Assembly (NCBI GenBank): GCA_030726915.1 | Contig: JANRCR010000031.1 | Location: 1 to 64,000 of the forward strand | DNA length: 64,000 nucleotides | DNA from: Candidatus Nanopelagicales bacterium | Lineage (GTDB): Bacteria > Actinomycetota > Actinomycetes > S36-B12 | Direction of reading: 5' to 3' | Part shown: positions 38,399 through 47,746 of the stretch, piece after piece | How positions within the stretch are numbered: position 1 is the first letter of the stretch | Layout: each line of letters opens with the position of its first letter | Notes under the pieces: model-generated | Databases searched by the model: none | The model's input: only the letters and a program-made list of their open reading frames with translations | What the model was told of the DNA's origin: nothing | Position numbers and translations under genes: made by a program

Positions 38399-39881
38399 CC
38401 TCTATATCGATGGTTCATGGATCCCTGCCGCCGAAGGGGGTACGCGGGAGATTCGCTGCCCTGCCGATGGCGAGGTTGTCCGTGTGGTGGACGAGGCAAC
38501 GGCGGTGGACACCGAGCGAGCGATCGCCGCGGCCCGCCGGGCCTTCGATGATGGGCGATGGAGCGGGGTGGCCATGGCCGAGCGTGGCCGACTCCTCGAC
38601 CGCGTGGCGGATCTACTCGAGAGGGATGTCGAGGTGATTGCTCGAGCGGAATCCCTCGACACGGGCAAGAGATTCGCCGAATCCGAGTACGACGTGGCCG
38701 ATGTTGCGCGAACCTTCCGCTACTTCGCGGGCCTTGCCGCAGGCGATGTGCTCGGTGGCCGTATCGTCGATGCGGGCAATGCGGATGTGCGTTCTCGCAT
38801 TGAATACTCACCGGTCGGAGTTTGCGGGCTCATCACTCCCTGGAATTACCCCCTGCTGCAGGCTGCGTGGAAGGTGGCACCGGCGCTGGCCGCCGGCAAT
38901 ACCTTCGTCCTCAAGCCCAGTGAGTTGACCCCGTCGACGTCGATTCATCTCATCCGGCTTCTTGCTGAGGCGGGACTGCCGGAGGGTGTCGCCAATCTCA
39001 TCCTGGGAGCGGGGGCGACCGCAGGGGCCCCACTGGCGGTGAATCCCGATGTTGACCTGGTGTCCTTCACCGGTGGGCTCATCACGGGTCGGAGGATCAT
39101 GGCCGAGGCGGCCGCGACGGTCAAGAAGGTCGCCCTCGAACTCGGCGGCAAGAATCCCAACATCATCTTCGCGGACGCCGACCTCACGGCGGCCGTCGAT
39201 AACGCGCTCACCGCTGTCTTCCTACACAGCGGGCAGGTGTGCTCTGCCGGCGCGCGCCTGCTGGTCGAGGAGTCGATCCATGACCGTGTCGTTGACGAGA
39301 TTGTGCGCCGCGCTGAGCGCATCCGGCTCGGTGGTCCCTTTGATCCCCTGGCCGAGACCGGGCCCCTGATCTCTGTCGGCCATCGGGACAAGATCGCGGC
39401 GTACGTCGCCGCCGCGATTGCCGAGGGTGCCGTCCTGCGCTGCGGTGGATCCGCTCCGGATCCGGGCGAATACCCCGCACTGGCCGACGGCTGCTACTAC
39501 CGTCCCACCGTGCTCGATAACTGCGTCAGTGACATGACATGTGTGCAGGACGAGTCCTTTGGCCCGGTCCTCACGGTCGAGGTATTCACCTCGGAGGCCG
39601 AGGCCATCCGTCTCGGCAATGACACGATGTACGGCCTCGCGGGTGCGGTGTGGACATCGGATGCGGGCAAGGCCGAGCGCGTTGCAAGCGCTCTGCGGCA
39701 CGGCACCATCTGGATCAACGATTACCACCCCTACCTACCGCAGGCGGAGTGGGGCGGATTCAAACAGTCCGGTGTCGGGCGTGAACTCGGTCCGACCGGA
39801 CTTCACGAGTATCTCGAGGCCAAGCATGTCTACCGCAACCTCTCGCCTGCCCCGAGCGGCTGGTTCTCCCAGGAGGCATGA
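38391..39881 (+). CDS. betB: aldehyde dehydrogenase, probable betaine-aldehyde dehydrogenase
   Basis: [72 protein letters not shown]; next to betA. Confidence 0.88.
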   Translation: MPDLYIDGSWIPAAEGGTREIRCPADGEVVRVVDEATAVDTERAIAAARRAFDDGRWSGVAMAERGRLLDRVADLLERDVEVIARAESLDTGKRFAESEYDVADVARTFRYFAGLAAGDVLGGRIVDAGNADVRSRIEYSPVGVCGLITPWNYPLLQAAWKVAPALAAGNTFVLKPSELTPSTSIHLIRLLAEAGLPEGVANLILGAGATAGAPLAVNPDVDLVSFTGGLITGRRIMAEAAATVKKVALELGGKNPNIIFADADLTAAVDNALTAVFLHSGQVCSAGARLLVEESIHDRVVDEIVRRAERIRLGGPFDPLAETGPLISVGHRDKIAAYVAAAIAEGAVLRCGGSAPDPGEYPALADGCYYRPTVLDNCVSDMTCVQDESFGPVLTVEVFTSEAEAIRLGNDTMYGLAGAVWTSDAGKAERVASALRHGTIWINDYHPYLPQAEWGGFKQSGVGRELGPTGLHEYLEAKHVYRNLSPAPSGWFSQEA

Positions 39882-40948
39882 CGATGTCGACGTCCACGTC
39901 ACCCAGCACCGAGACCCCCGCCATCAGCGTGCGAGGGCTCTGGAAGGTCTTCGGCCCGAAGTCCGACAGTGTCGTTGGCTCGCCGCTGGCCGATCTGCCA
40001 CGCGAGGAGTTGCTGGCACAAACGGGGTGCACCGCTGCCGTGCGCGATGTCTCCTTTGAGGTGGCCGAGGGCGAAGTCTTCGTCGTCATGGGACTGTCGG
40101 GCTCGGGCAAGTCCACCCTCGTGCGCTGCCTCACGCGCCTCATTGACTCGACCGCAGGTGAGGTGATCATCGAGGGTGAAGACATCCTCAAGGCCTCCGC
40201 CTCGGAGTTGCGCCATCTGCGCCGCACGGAGTTTTCCATGGTGTTCCAGCACTTCGGCCTGCTGCCCCACCGCAAGGTGATCGACAACATCGCCTACCCA
40301 CTGGAGATTCAGGGCGTCAAGAAGGATGTCCGCTACGCGCGGGCCGAAGAGGTCATCCAGCTCGTGGGGCTGAGCGGCTACGCCAATGCCTATCCGGAGC
40401 AGTTGTCCGGTGGCATGCAGCAGCGGGTCGGTCTGGCCCGCGCGCTCGCCGTGGATCCCGATGTGATGTTCCTCGATGAGCCCTTCAGTGCACTGGATCC
40501 CTTGATTCGCCGGGATATGCAGTCCGAAGTGATCCGGCTGCATCGCGAACTCGGTAAGACCATGGTCTTCATCACCCACGACCTTGCCGAGGCTATGAAA
40601 CTCGGCGATCGAATCGCCATCATGCGCGATGGCGCGATCGTCCAGATGGGCACGGCAATGGATCTGGTGCTGCACCCCGCGGATGCCTACGTCCAAGACT
40701 TTCTCCGTGACATTCCCAAGAGCCACGTGCTGACCCTCGGTGTCATCGCTCGTCCCCGACGGGCGGACGAGCCCGCAGATGGTCCGACGTTGCCCGGGGA
40801 CATGATCATCAAGGCGGCGACCCACGCGATCATCGCCGCGCACGCACCGGTACGGGTGATGGACGGTGATCGCGAGATGGGTGTCGTGGGCAGCGATGAT
40901 GTGCTGAGCCTGATCGCAGGGGACCCGGTCTCGGAGTTGGACGACTGA
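39878..40948 (+). CDS. proV: glycine betaine/proline ABC transporter ATP-binding protein
   Basis: [68 protein letters not shown]. Confidence 0.95.
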   Translation: MTMSTSTSPSTETPAISVRGLWKVFGPKSDSVVGSPLADLPREELLAQTGCTAAVRDVSFEVAEGEVFVVMGLSGSGKSTLVRCLTRLIDSTAGEVIIEGEDILKASASELRHLRRTEFSMVFQHFGLLPHRKVIDNIAYPLEIQGVKKDVRYARAEEVIQLVGLSGYANAYPEQLSGGMQQRVGLARALAVDPDVMFLDEPFSALDPLIRRDMQSEVIRLHRELGKTMVFITHDLAEAMKLGDRIAIMRDGAIVQMGTAMDLVLHPADAYVQDFLRDIPKSHVLTLGVIARPRRADEPADGPTLPGDMIIKAATHAIIAAHAPVRVMDGDREMGVVGSDDVLSLIAGDPVSELDD

Positions 40949-40950
40949 CC

Positions 40951-42906
40951 ATGGGACTCACGGGCGTCCTCCGGTTGCGTTGGGTCCAGGCCCTCGTTGT
41001 TCTTGGCGTGTGGTTTGTCGTTGCCACGCTCCTCAAAGGCGTGCAAACGCAGGAGCTTTCCACGGCCACGGACTCGCCGTTCACCGCTTGGATGCGCGAT
41101 GTCGCGGCGGCCATCCGCGGCAATCGCACGGAGAGCCCTGTTTTCATTTACTTCTTCAACCCCATCCGAGGCTTTATCGAGGGTTTCATCGAAATCATCA
41201 TGTCGGTCATCTCGATGCCGGCCCAGGGCAATCTCATCCCCCTCCTCGGCTGGTTTGGAGTCTTCGTCCTCATCGGCTACATCGTCTACGCCAGTTCCAA
41301 TCTGCGTACTGCGCTCTTCAGCATGTTCATGCTGCTTCTGTGCGGGATGCTCGGCATGTGGGTGATCACCATGGACACCCTGGCCATGACACTGGGTGCG
41401 GTCTTCCTGTCCCTCATCGTCGCCCTACCCCTCGGAGTGTGGGCCGGTCTCAATGACAGGGTCATGGCGACCCTGCGACCCGCCCTTGACCTCGCCCAGG
41501 TGCTACCCACGCTGGTCTACCTCGCACCGCTAGCCCTCGTCTTCCTCATCGGCATCGCCTCGGCCACGATCGCCACGATGATCTACTCCATCCCCATCTG
41601 CATCCGCATCACCGCTCACGCCATCAAGTCCCTCAAGGCGGGCCCCATCGAGGCAGCGGAGGCGGCTGGATCCACCCGGTGGCAGTTGCTGACCAAGGTG
41701 CAACTCCCGATGGCCAAGAGCACCCTGATCCTCGCGGTCAACCAGACGACGCTGGCGGCGCTGTCCTTCGTCGTCATCGCGGCGCTGATCGGCGCGCCCG
41801 GCCTCGGCAAGCCGGTCATCGAGGCGCTGATCATCCGCAACGTGGGTGACGGTGTTGTTGCGGGGCTAGCCGTCGTCTGCCTGGCGATCCTGCTGGATCG
41901 AGCGACCACGGCCGCGGTCAATCGAGACCAGCATGGCTTCGCCGCCTCCGACGCGGCGAAGGTGCGGCGGCGGATTGGGCTTGTGGCCGGCGGACTCTTC
42001 ACGATCGTGGCGATCGTGCTGTCACGACAGGTCCTCTGGTTTGCGGTCTTCCCCGAATCACTGAACTTCGGCAAGCAGGTGGCTGGAGTGGCTGACGCAC
42101 TCGAGGAGTGGATCACCAGCAACCTCGACTTCGTCACCGTGACGGGCAGCGAGTGGTTCACCATCTGGATCCTCAATCCGCTCCAGGGTGTTCTGGCGGA
42201 GTCACCATGGTGGCTGACGCTTATCGCGGTCACGCTCCTCGCCTTCATCCTGGCGGGGCGCACGGTCGGGATCCTGGTGTTTTTCCTGCTGGCGCTGATC
42301 ATGGGCACGGGATTGTGGAATGACACGATGCTGACACTGTCTATGACGCTGCTCGCGACGGTGTTTGTCGTCATCATCGGCATCGTCGTCGGGGTTTGGG
42401 CCGGTCGCAGCGCCCGCGTGGATCGATTCCTCAAGCCCTTCTTGGATGCCGGACAGACCATGCCGGCATTCGTCTATCTCGTTCCGGTGCTCGCGCTCTT
42501 CGGGCCGACACGGTTTGCCGCCATCGTCCTCGGTGTTGTGTACGCCGCTCCCGTGGTCATCCGCATCGTCGCCGACGGTATTCGCAAGGTCCCCAAGGAG
42601 TCGGTTGAAGCCGCCATCTCCGCAGGGTCGACGAATCTGCAGGTCATCACCAAGGTGCAGTTGCCGATCTCGCGACGTTCCATTCTGCTCGGTGTTAACC
42701 AGGGCCTCATCTTCGTGCTGGCGGTGGTCGTCATCGGCGGTTTCGTCGGGGCCGGTGGCCTCGGCTACCTGGTCATCGTGGGCCAGTCCAAGCCGGAACT
42801 TGCCGGCAAGGGGCTCGCGGCCGGCATCGCTATCGTCCTCCTGGGCATCATTTTGGACCGAATTGCGCAGGGCCGACCGGAAAAGTCGACCCAGGGACAC
42901 CACTAG
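40951..42906 (+). CDS. proW: glycine betaine ABC transporter permease, two ProW-type domains fused
   Basis: 651 aa; two EAA loops: ESLKAGPIEAAEAAGSTRWQLLTKVQLPMAKSTLILAVNQ-like and KVPKESVEAAISAGSTNLQVITKVQLPISRRSILLGVNQ. Confidence 0.93.
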   Translation: MGLTGVLRLRWVQALVVLGVWFVVATLLKGVQTQELSTATDSPFTAWMRDVAAAIRGNRTESPVFIYFFNPIRGFIEGFIEIIMSVISMPAQGNLIPLLGWFGVFVLIGYIVYASSNLRTALFSMFMLLLCGMLGMWVITMDTLAMTLGAVFLSLIVALPLGVWAGLNDRVMATLRPALDLAQVLPTLVYLAPLALVFLIGIASATIATMIYSIPICIRITAHAIKSLKAGPIEAAEAAGSTRWQLLTKVQLPMAKSTLILAVNQTTLAALSFVVIAALIGAPGLGKPVIEALIIRNVGDGVVAGLAVVCLAILLDRATTAAVNRDQHGFAASDAAKVRRRIGLVAGGLFTIVAIVLSRQVLWFAVFPESLNFGKQVAGVADALEEWITSNLDFVTVTGSEWFTIWILNPLQGVLAESPWWLTLIAVTLLAFILAGRTVGILVFFLLALIMGTGLWNDTMLTLSMTLLATVFVVIIGIVVGVWAGRSARVDRFLKPFLDAGQTMPAFVYLVPVLALFGPTRFAAIVLGVVYAAPVVIRIVADGIRKVPKESVEAAISAGSTNLQVITKVQLPISRRSILLGVNQGLIFVLAVVVIGGFVGAGGLGYLVIVGQSKPELAGKGLAAGIAIVLLGIILDRIAQGRPEKSTQGHH

Positions 42907-42936
42907 ACCCTCGGGAGCCGTGGGGTTCCGGGAGCG

Positions 42937-42957
42937 ATACGCATCCGTTATGCGTAT
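42937..42957. promoter_or_regulatory. 21-bp perfect inverted repeat upstream of proX
   Basis: ATACGCAT-CCGTT-ATGCGTAT. Confidence 0.55.
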
Positions 42958-43020
42958 TCGCCCGTGTCGCTTGGGTCGCCTGCCTACGATGACGGAGACA
43001 TCTACCTTCCGGGAGGAAGA

Positions 43021-44040
43021 ATGAAGCAAGTTGGTAAAGGCGCGGGACTCATGGTCGCGCTTGCTGCAGCCGGGCTGGTCCTGGCGGCTTGCGGCGGCAG
43101 CGTTAACGAGGCGACCTCGTCGTCAGCGGCACCGGAGTCCTCCGCGGCACCCGAAGCATCCAGCTCGGCTCCGGCCCCCGACAACACCGCCTGCGGTGAG
43201 TGGGGCGTTGCGATGCACGCGTGGGTGGGTTACACAGCCTCCGCTCAGGTGCTCAGCGACGTGGCGAGGGAGAAGCTCGGTTGCACGATCGACCAGATCA
43301 CCCTGGACGAAGCCGGCGTTACCTACGACGCGATGGAGGCCGGCTCTGTCGACGTCATTATCGAAGACTGGGGCGGCGGACGTTGGCAGGAGTGGGTTGA
43401 CCGCGGCGCCATCGTTGAGGTTGGCCTGAATGGCAACGTGGGTCTCATCGGAATGTTCGTCCCGCAGTGGATGTGTGACGAAAATCCCGACATCACCGAC
43501 GGCACCAAACTCAATGAGTACGCCGACCTCTTCCAGACGCCTGAGTCCGGTGACAAGGGAGCCTGGTACGAAGGCCCCCCCGGCTACACCACCATCGGCG
43601 AGAAGATCATCGAGGCCTATGACTTGAACTACAAGATCATCAATACAGGGTCTGAAGCAGCGCTGATCGAGGCCTTCACCAAGGGCACCGAGGATAAGAC
43701 TCCGGTTCTCGGCTACTTCTATGAGCCGCAGAACTTCCTCGCCAAGGTCCCGCTGTGCCGCATCAACTTCCCGGCCAACGACTGGACCGATGCGGCCAAG
43801 GCGAGTGGTCTCACCGATTACCCCGAGACTCCGCTCGTGAAGCTCGCGACGCTGGCGCTCATGGATTCGGGCAGCCCGTTTGCCACACTCCTCCAGAACT
43901 TCGAGTGGACTAACGAGGACCAGAACCAGGTCGCACTCGACATCGAGTCCGGCATGACCCCGGAGGAGGCGGCCCAGAAGTGGATCGATGCCAACCCGGA
44001 CAAGGTCACCGCATGGCTTGAGGGCACGGGAGCTTCCTGA
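43021..44040 (+). CDS. proX: glycine betaine ABC transporter substrate-binding lipoprotein
   Basis: lipobox LVLAACGG; OpuAC/ProX-type ACGEWGVAMHAWVGYTASAQVLSDVAREKLGC...VIIEDWGGGRWQEW. Confidence 0.93.
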   Translation: MKQVGKGAGLMVALAAAGLVLAACGGSVNEATSSSAAPESSAAPEASSSAPAPDNTACGEWGVAMHAWVGYTASAQVLSDVAREKLGCTIDQITLDEAGVTYDAMEAGSVDVIIEDWGGGRWQEWVDRGAIVEVGLNGNVGLIGMFVPQWMCDENPDITDGTKLNEYADLFQTPESGDKGAWYEGPPGYTTIGEKIIEAYDLNYKIINTGSEAALIEAFTKGTEDKTPVLGYFYEPQNFLAKVPLCRINFPANDWTDAAKASGLTDYPETPLVKLATLALMDSGSPFATLLQNFEWTNEDQNQVALDIESGMTPEEAAQKWIDANPDKVTAWLEGTGAS

Positions 44041-44065
44041 CCCGCTGATTCGCATGCACGACCTG

Positions 44066-44106
44066 ATGTCGCAGGGCCCCGGCCAATGGCCGGGGCCCTG
44101 CGACAT
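44066..44106. terminator. strong hairpin after proX (19-bp perfect stem, 3-nt loop), no clear U-tract
   Basis: ATGTCGCAGGGCCCCGGCC-AAT-GGCCGGGGCCCTGCGACAT. Confidence 0.8.
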
Positions 44107-44159
44107 GTCTGACCGGTCCGCGCGGGGAGGTGTGCGATCACATGTGGTGTGATGACCGC

Positions 44160-45236
44160 ATGCGCGAGGCGATCCTGCTTGTCGGGGGGCAGGGCACACG
44201 GCTGCGTCCCCTCACCCTGTCCACACCCAAGCCCATGCTCCCGGTGGCGGGAGTGCCGCTCACCGTGCACCAAATCGAGCGGGCACGCGATGCCGGTGTA
44301 GAGCGCATCGTGCTCGGTACGTCGTACCGGGCGGAGGTCTTCGCCGAGCACCTCGGGGACGGGCGCGACCTCGGGGTCGAGATCGCCTACGCCGTCGAGG
44401 TCGACCCCCTGGGGACGGGTGGAGCGATCCGCAACGCTGCCGCGCACCTCACGTGCGGTCCGGACGACCCCGTCATGGTGCTCAACGGAGATGTCCTCAG
44501 CGGCGTCGACTACGCCGGACTCATCGAAGGTCATGTGCGCGCCGGCGCCGTCGTCACCTTGCACCTCGTCCGCGTCGAGGATCCCTCCGCCTACGGCCTG
44601 GTGCCGACCGATGAGCAGGGGCGCGTGCTCGCCTTCCGTGAGAAGCCCACGACTGCGGAGGAGATCATCACCGATCAGATCAACGCAGGCTGCTACGTCT
44701 TCCGGCGCTCGGCGATCGATGCAATCCCTACCGGCCGGGTGGTGTCCGTGGAGCGCGACACCTTCCCGGCTCTCCTAGCGGACGGGGCGCACATGCGGGG
44801 AGTGGTCGACGACTCCTATTGGCTTGATCTCGGCACGCCCTGGGACTTCATCCGGGGGTCGGCGGACCTCGTGCGCGGGATTGCCCCCTGGCCCGGTCAT
44901 GCGCCGGCTGTTTCGCTCGTCCTCGATGACGCCGTCGTGGACGAGGGCGCTGACGTGGGCGGCGGAACCACCGTCGGTCGCGGTTGCCGGGTGGCTGCGG
45001 GTGCCGTCGTGCAGGGATCGGTGCTGCTCGACGGTGCGGTGATCGGACCAGCGGCCGTCGTCACTGATTCCGTTATCGGCGCGGGGGCGATGGTCGAGGC
45101 CGGGGCGGTCGTAGCCGGCTGCGTCATCGGAGACGGTGCACGCGTCGGCACGGGTAATGAGTTACGCGCGGGCGCGCGGATTTGGCCCGACGTCGTGCTC
45201 CCACCGACCTCGGTGCGCTTCTCCACCGATGCGTGA
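44160..45236 (+). CDS. nucleotidyltransferase family protein (mannose-1-phosphate guanylyltransferase/NDP-sugar synthase type)
   Basis: AILLVGGQGTRLRPLTLSTPKPMLPVAG, C-terminal left-handed beta-helix hexapeptides. Confidence 0.9.
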   Translation: MREAILLVGGQGTRLRPLTLSTPKPMLPVAGVPLTVHQIERARDAGVERIVLGTSYRAEVFAEHLGDGRDLGVEIAYAVEVDPLGTGGAIRNAAAHLTCGPDDPVMVLNGDVLSGVDYAGLIEGHVRAGAVVTLHLVRVEDPSAYGLVPTDEQGRVLAFREKPTTAEEIITDQINAGCYVFRRSAIDAIPTGRVVSVERDTFPALLADGAHMRGVVDDSYWLDLGTPWDFIRGSADLVRGIAPWPGHAPAVSLVLDDAVVDEGADVGGGTTVGRGCRVAAGAVVQGSVLLDGAVIGPAAVVTDSVIGAGAMVEAGAVVAGCVIGDGARVGTGNELRAGARIWPDVVLPPTSVRFSTDA

Positions 45237-45342
45237 CACACGAGCCCGCTCGTCGCGTTGCCGGCCGGCATCGTTCTCCGGGCGATAAGCGTCACCGGGT
45301 GAAGCAATGTGACCGGAGAACGACGACCGGAGCCGGTTGCCG

Positions 45343-46683
45343 TCAGCGGCGAAGGATGAAGCCTTCCGGGTCGCGCTCGGGTCGCGGACCTGGCTCGCTG
45401 GCCGAACGCCCGACGGCGACGGCGCCGAGGGGCTGCCAGGAGGCCGGGAGGCCGAGCACGGCACACACCACCTCGGGGCAAAACATCGTCGATGAGATCC
45501 ACGCCGATCCCCATCCCTCGGCCGCGAGGGAGATGAGGAGGTTCTCGACGGCAGCGCCTCCCGACACGAGGAAGAGGTCGCGCTCGAATCCTGCGCGCCG
45601 CTCATCAGGGTAAGCGTGGGGACCCTCGGCGAGGTCAAGAAAGGGCAGGACGACCGCGGGAGCGCGCCACAGGATGTCTCCGCGCGACACGCGCCGCTTG
45701 ATCGCCTCGGCATCGAAGCCATCGGCCGCGAGGTCAGCGCGCCACCTGTCGCGCATGGCCGACAGCAACTTCTCGCGCTGCTGCGTGAGCAGCACGAACC
45801 GCCAGGCTGTCGTGTGGTGTGGGGCCGGGGCGGTCACGGCTGCGGCGATTGCCCGCGTCAGCACCTCCTCGTCAACGGGCTCGTCGGTGAAGTGACGCAC
45901 CGTACGCCGGGCTGCGACGGCGTCACGCGCGCCCTCGCGGCGGGCCTCCGCCGTTCCCAGGGGAAAGAGATCCTCGTCCCGGCGACGGACGAGCGCGACA
46001 GCTCCGGGGCCGTCACCGTCGATCACGGCATCGGGCAGCCCGCGGACTATGGCCACGGGGATGCCGCTCACCTTGCCCTTGACCACATCCGCGGCGCCCG
46101 CGATCTCGTCCGCGATCGCCAGAATTGTTGCCTCCATCGGCCGTCCGCCCGCGTCCGCCCGACCGCGTAGATCATCGAGGGGTTCGAGGCCCGCCACGCC
46201 GATGGCGCAGTCGGTGAGCCCCTCACGCCACGGGCGCCCGAGGGTGTCGGTGATGATGACCGCGATGCGTGCCCGGGTCAACTGGGACACCCGGGTGCGC
46301 AGTGCTCGAGCGGAGGCGTCGGGGTCTCGGGGGAGGAGCAGGATGAATCCCGCGGGGGCGTTGCTGGCATCGATGCCGGCGGCGGCGAGCACGAGTCCGT
46401 GGTGCGTGCGCACGATCTGGGTGATCCCTCGCGGGGTCTCCTTGGTGGCGACCACCGCCTCCGTCTCGGCGGTGAGTGCCGCATCGCGATCGGACTCGGG
46501 CACGATGCGACCCTCGGCCTTGCTCACGACTTTGCTCGTGATGACCAGGATGTCTCCGTCCGCGATGCCGGTGGATCCATCGGGCCACGAAACCCCCGAT
46601 AGACATCGCACGATCTCCGCAGCGAGGTCACAGTCCGCCGTGATCTCGCCGAGTCCGGGGACTCCGACGACCTGGAGTGTCAC
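45343..46683 (-). CDS. fbiB: coenzyme F420-0:L-glutamate ligase with nitroreductase domain (full-length FbiB)
   Basis: N-terminal CofE ([43 protein letters not shown]) plus C-terminal nitroreductase domain; 446 aa. Confidence 0.94.
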   Translation of the reverse strand: MTLQVVGVPGLGEITADCDLAAEIVRCLSGVSWPDGSTGIADGDILVITSKVVSKAEGRIVPESDRDAALTAETEAVVATKETPRGITQIVRTHHGLVLAAAGIDASNAPAGFILLLPRDPDASARALRTRVSQLTRARIAVIITDTLGRPWREGLTDCAIGVAGLEPLDDLRGRADAGGRPMEATILAIADEIAGAADVVKGKVSGIPVAIVRGLPDAVIDGDGPGAVALVRRRDEDLFPLGTAEARREGARDAVAARRTVRHFTDEPVDEEVLTRAIAAAVTAPAPHHTTAWRFVLLTQQREKLLSAMRDRWRADLAADGFDAEAIKRRVSRGDILWRAPAVVLPFLDLAEGPHAYPDERRAGFERDLFLVSGGAAVENLLISLAAEGWGSAWISSTMFCPEVVCAVLGLPASWQPLGAVAVGRSASEPGPRPERDPEGFILRR

Positions 46684-47738
46684 GAGCCCTGTCGCACGTC
46701 ATCGGCCACATCCAGTGCGGCTTGGGCGATAGTGACCGTGGTGTCCAGGTCACTCATCCACAGGGGTACGGCATGGCAGGCGATGCCGAGCGCCTGTACG
46801 GCCGAGATCGCATCAGCATCGGAGGTGTCGACGAGCCAACCGTCCAGCAGGCCATCGGCGGGTGCTCCTGCGGGAATCAGCGCACGCCGTGCTCCGTAGT
46901 GGCGAGCCACAGCGCCGGCATCGACGGCCACCCCGATCGCGGCAAGGCACGCATCCGCCATGCCGCGCACCGGGCGACCTCCGATGATGGGGGAGATACC
47001 GACAACGGGTGCCGAGGTGCGCCGTAGGGCATCGACTATCCCCGGCACCTGCAGGATCGTGCCGATGGAGACCACCGGGTTGGACGGGGGCAGGAGGACC
47101 ACATCGGCCTGCTCGATAGCGTCGATGACCCCCGGCCCGGGCCGGGCGTCGGGGGCGCCCACGAGAACGAAGTCGTGGGCGCATGGCTCGGCGCGGTAGC
47201 GGACCCACCATTCCTGAAAGTGGATAGCCCGACGTAGTGGATCTCCCGTGGTGTCACGCGCCCCATCCGGATCATCGATGACCACATGGGTCTCTGCCCG
47301 ATCATCCGACATGGGCAGGAGGCGGACTCCCGGCTGCCATCGGGCGCAGAGGGCCTCGGTGACGGCCGAGAGCGGGTAGCCACCGTTGAGCATCTGTGTG
47401 CGCACGAGATGGGTGGCAATATCTCGATCGCCCAGGCCAAACCAGGAGGGCTCAAGGTCGTAGCGAGCGAGCTCGTCTTTGACGGTGAAGGTCTCATCCT
47501 CCCGACCCCAGCCGCGGGCCTCACTGATGCCGCCACCGAGGGTGTACATCACGGTGTCGAGGTCCGGGCAGACACGTAGTCCATGGATCCAGATGTCATC
47601 GCCGGTGTTGCCCACGACGGTGATCTCGGAGTCAGGTCCGGCAGCGATCAGGAGGCCACGCAGGAAGCGGGCTCCACCGATACCGCCGGCAAGCACGGTA
47701 ATGCGATGGGGGGGACTCTCAGCCGCGGACATGGACAT
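46680..47738 (-). CDS. fbiA: 2-phospho-L-lactate transferase / FO-phosphate transferase
   Basis: [66 protein letters not shown]. Confidence 0.95.
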   Translation of the reverse strand: MSMSAAESPPHRITVLAGGIGGARFLRGLLIAAGPDSEITVVGNTGDDIWIHGLRVCPDLDTVMYTLGGGISEARGWGREDETFTVKDELARYDLEPSWFGLGDRDIATHLVRTQMLNGGYPLSAVTEALCARWQPGVRLLPMSDDRAETHVVIDDPDGARDTTGDPLRRAIHFQEWWVRYRAEPCAHDFVLVGAPDARPGPGVIDAIEQADVVLLPPSNPVVSIGTILQVPGIVDALRRTSAPVVGISPIIGGRPVRGMADACLAAIGVAVDAGAVARHYGARRALIPAGAPADGLLDGWLVDTSDADAISAVQALGIACHAVPLWMSDLDTTVTIAQAALDVADDVRQGS

Positions 47739-47746
47739 AGAGTGAC

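Noticed and set aside
17490-44040. Wood-Ljungdahl acetogenesis cluster
   Set aside because: Fhs, MetF, MTHFR_C and a corrinoid methyltransferase are present, but no CODH/acetyl-CoA synthase or corrinoid iron-sulfur protein genes are in the window; oxidation of methyl groups fits better.
46223-46606. 127-aa minus ORF inside fbiB
   Set aside because: Alternate frame of fbiB with Arg/His-rich low-complexity composition.
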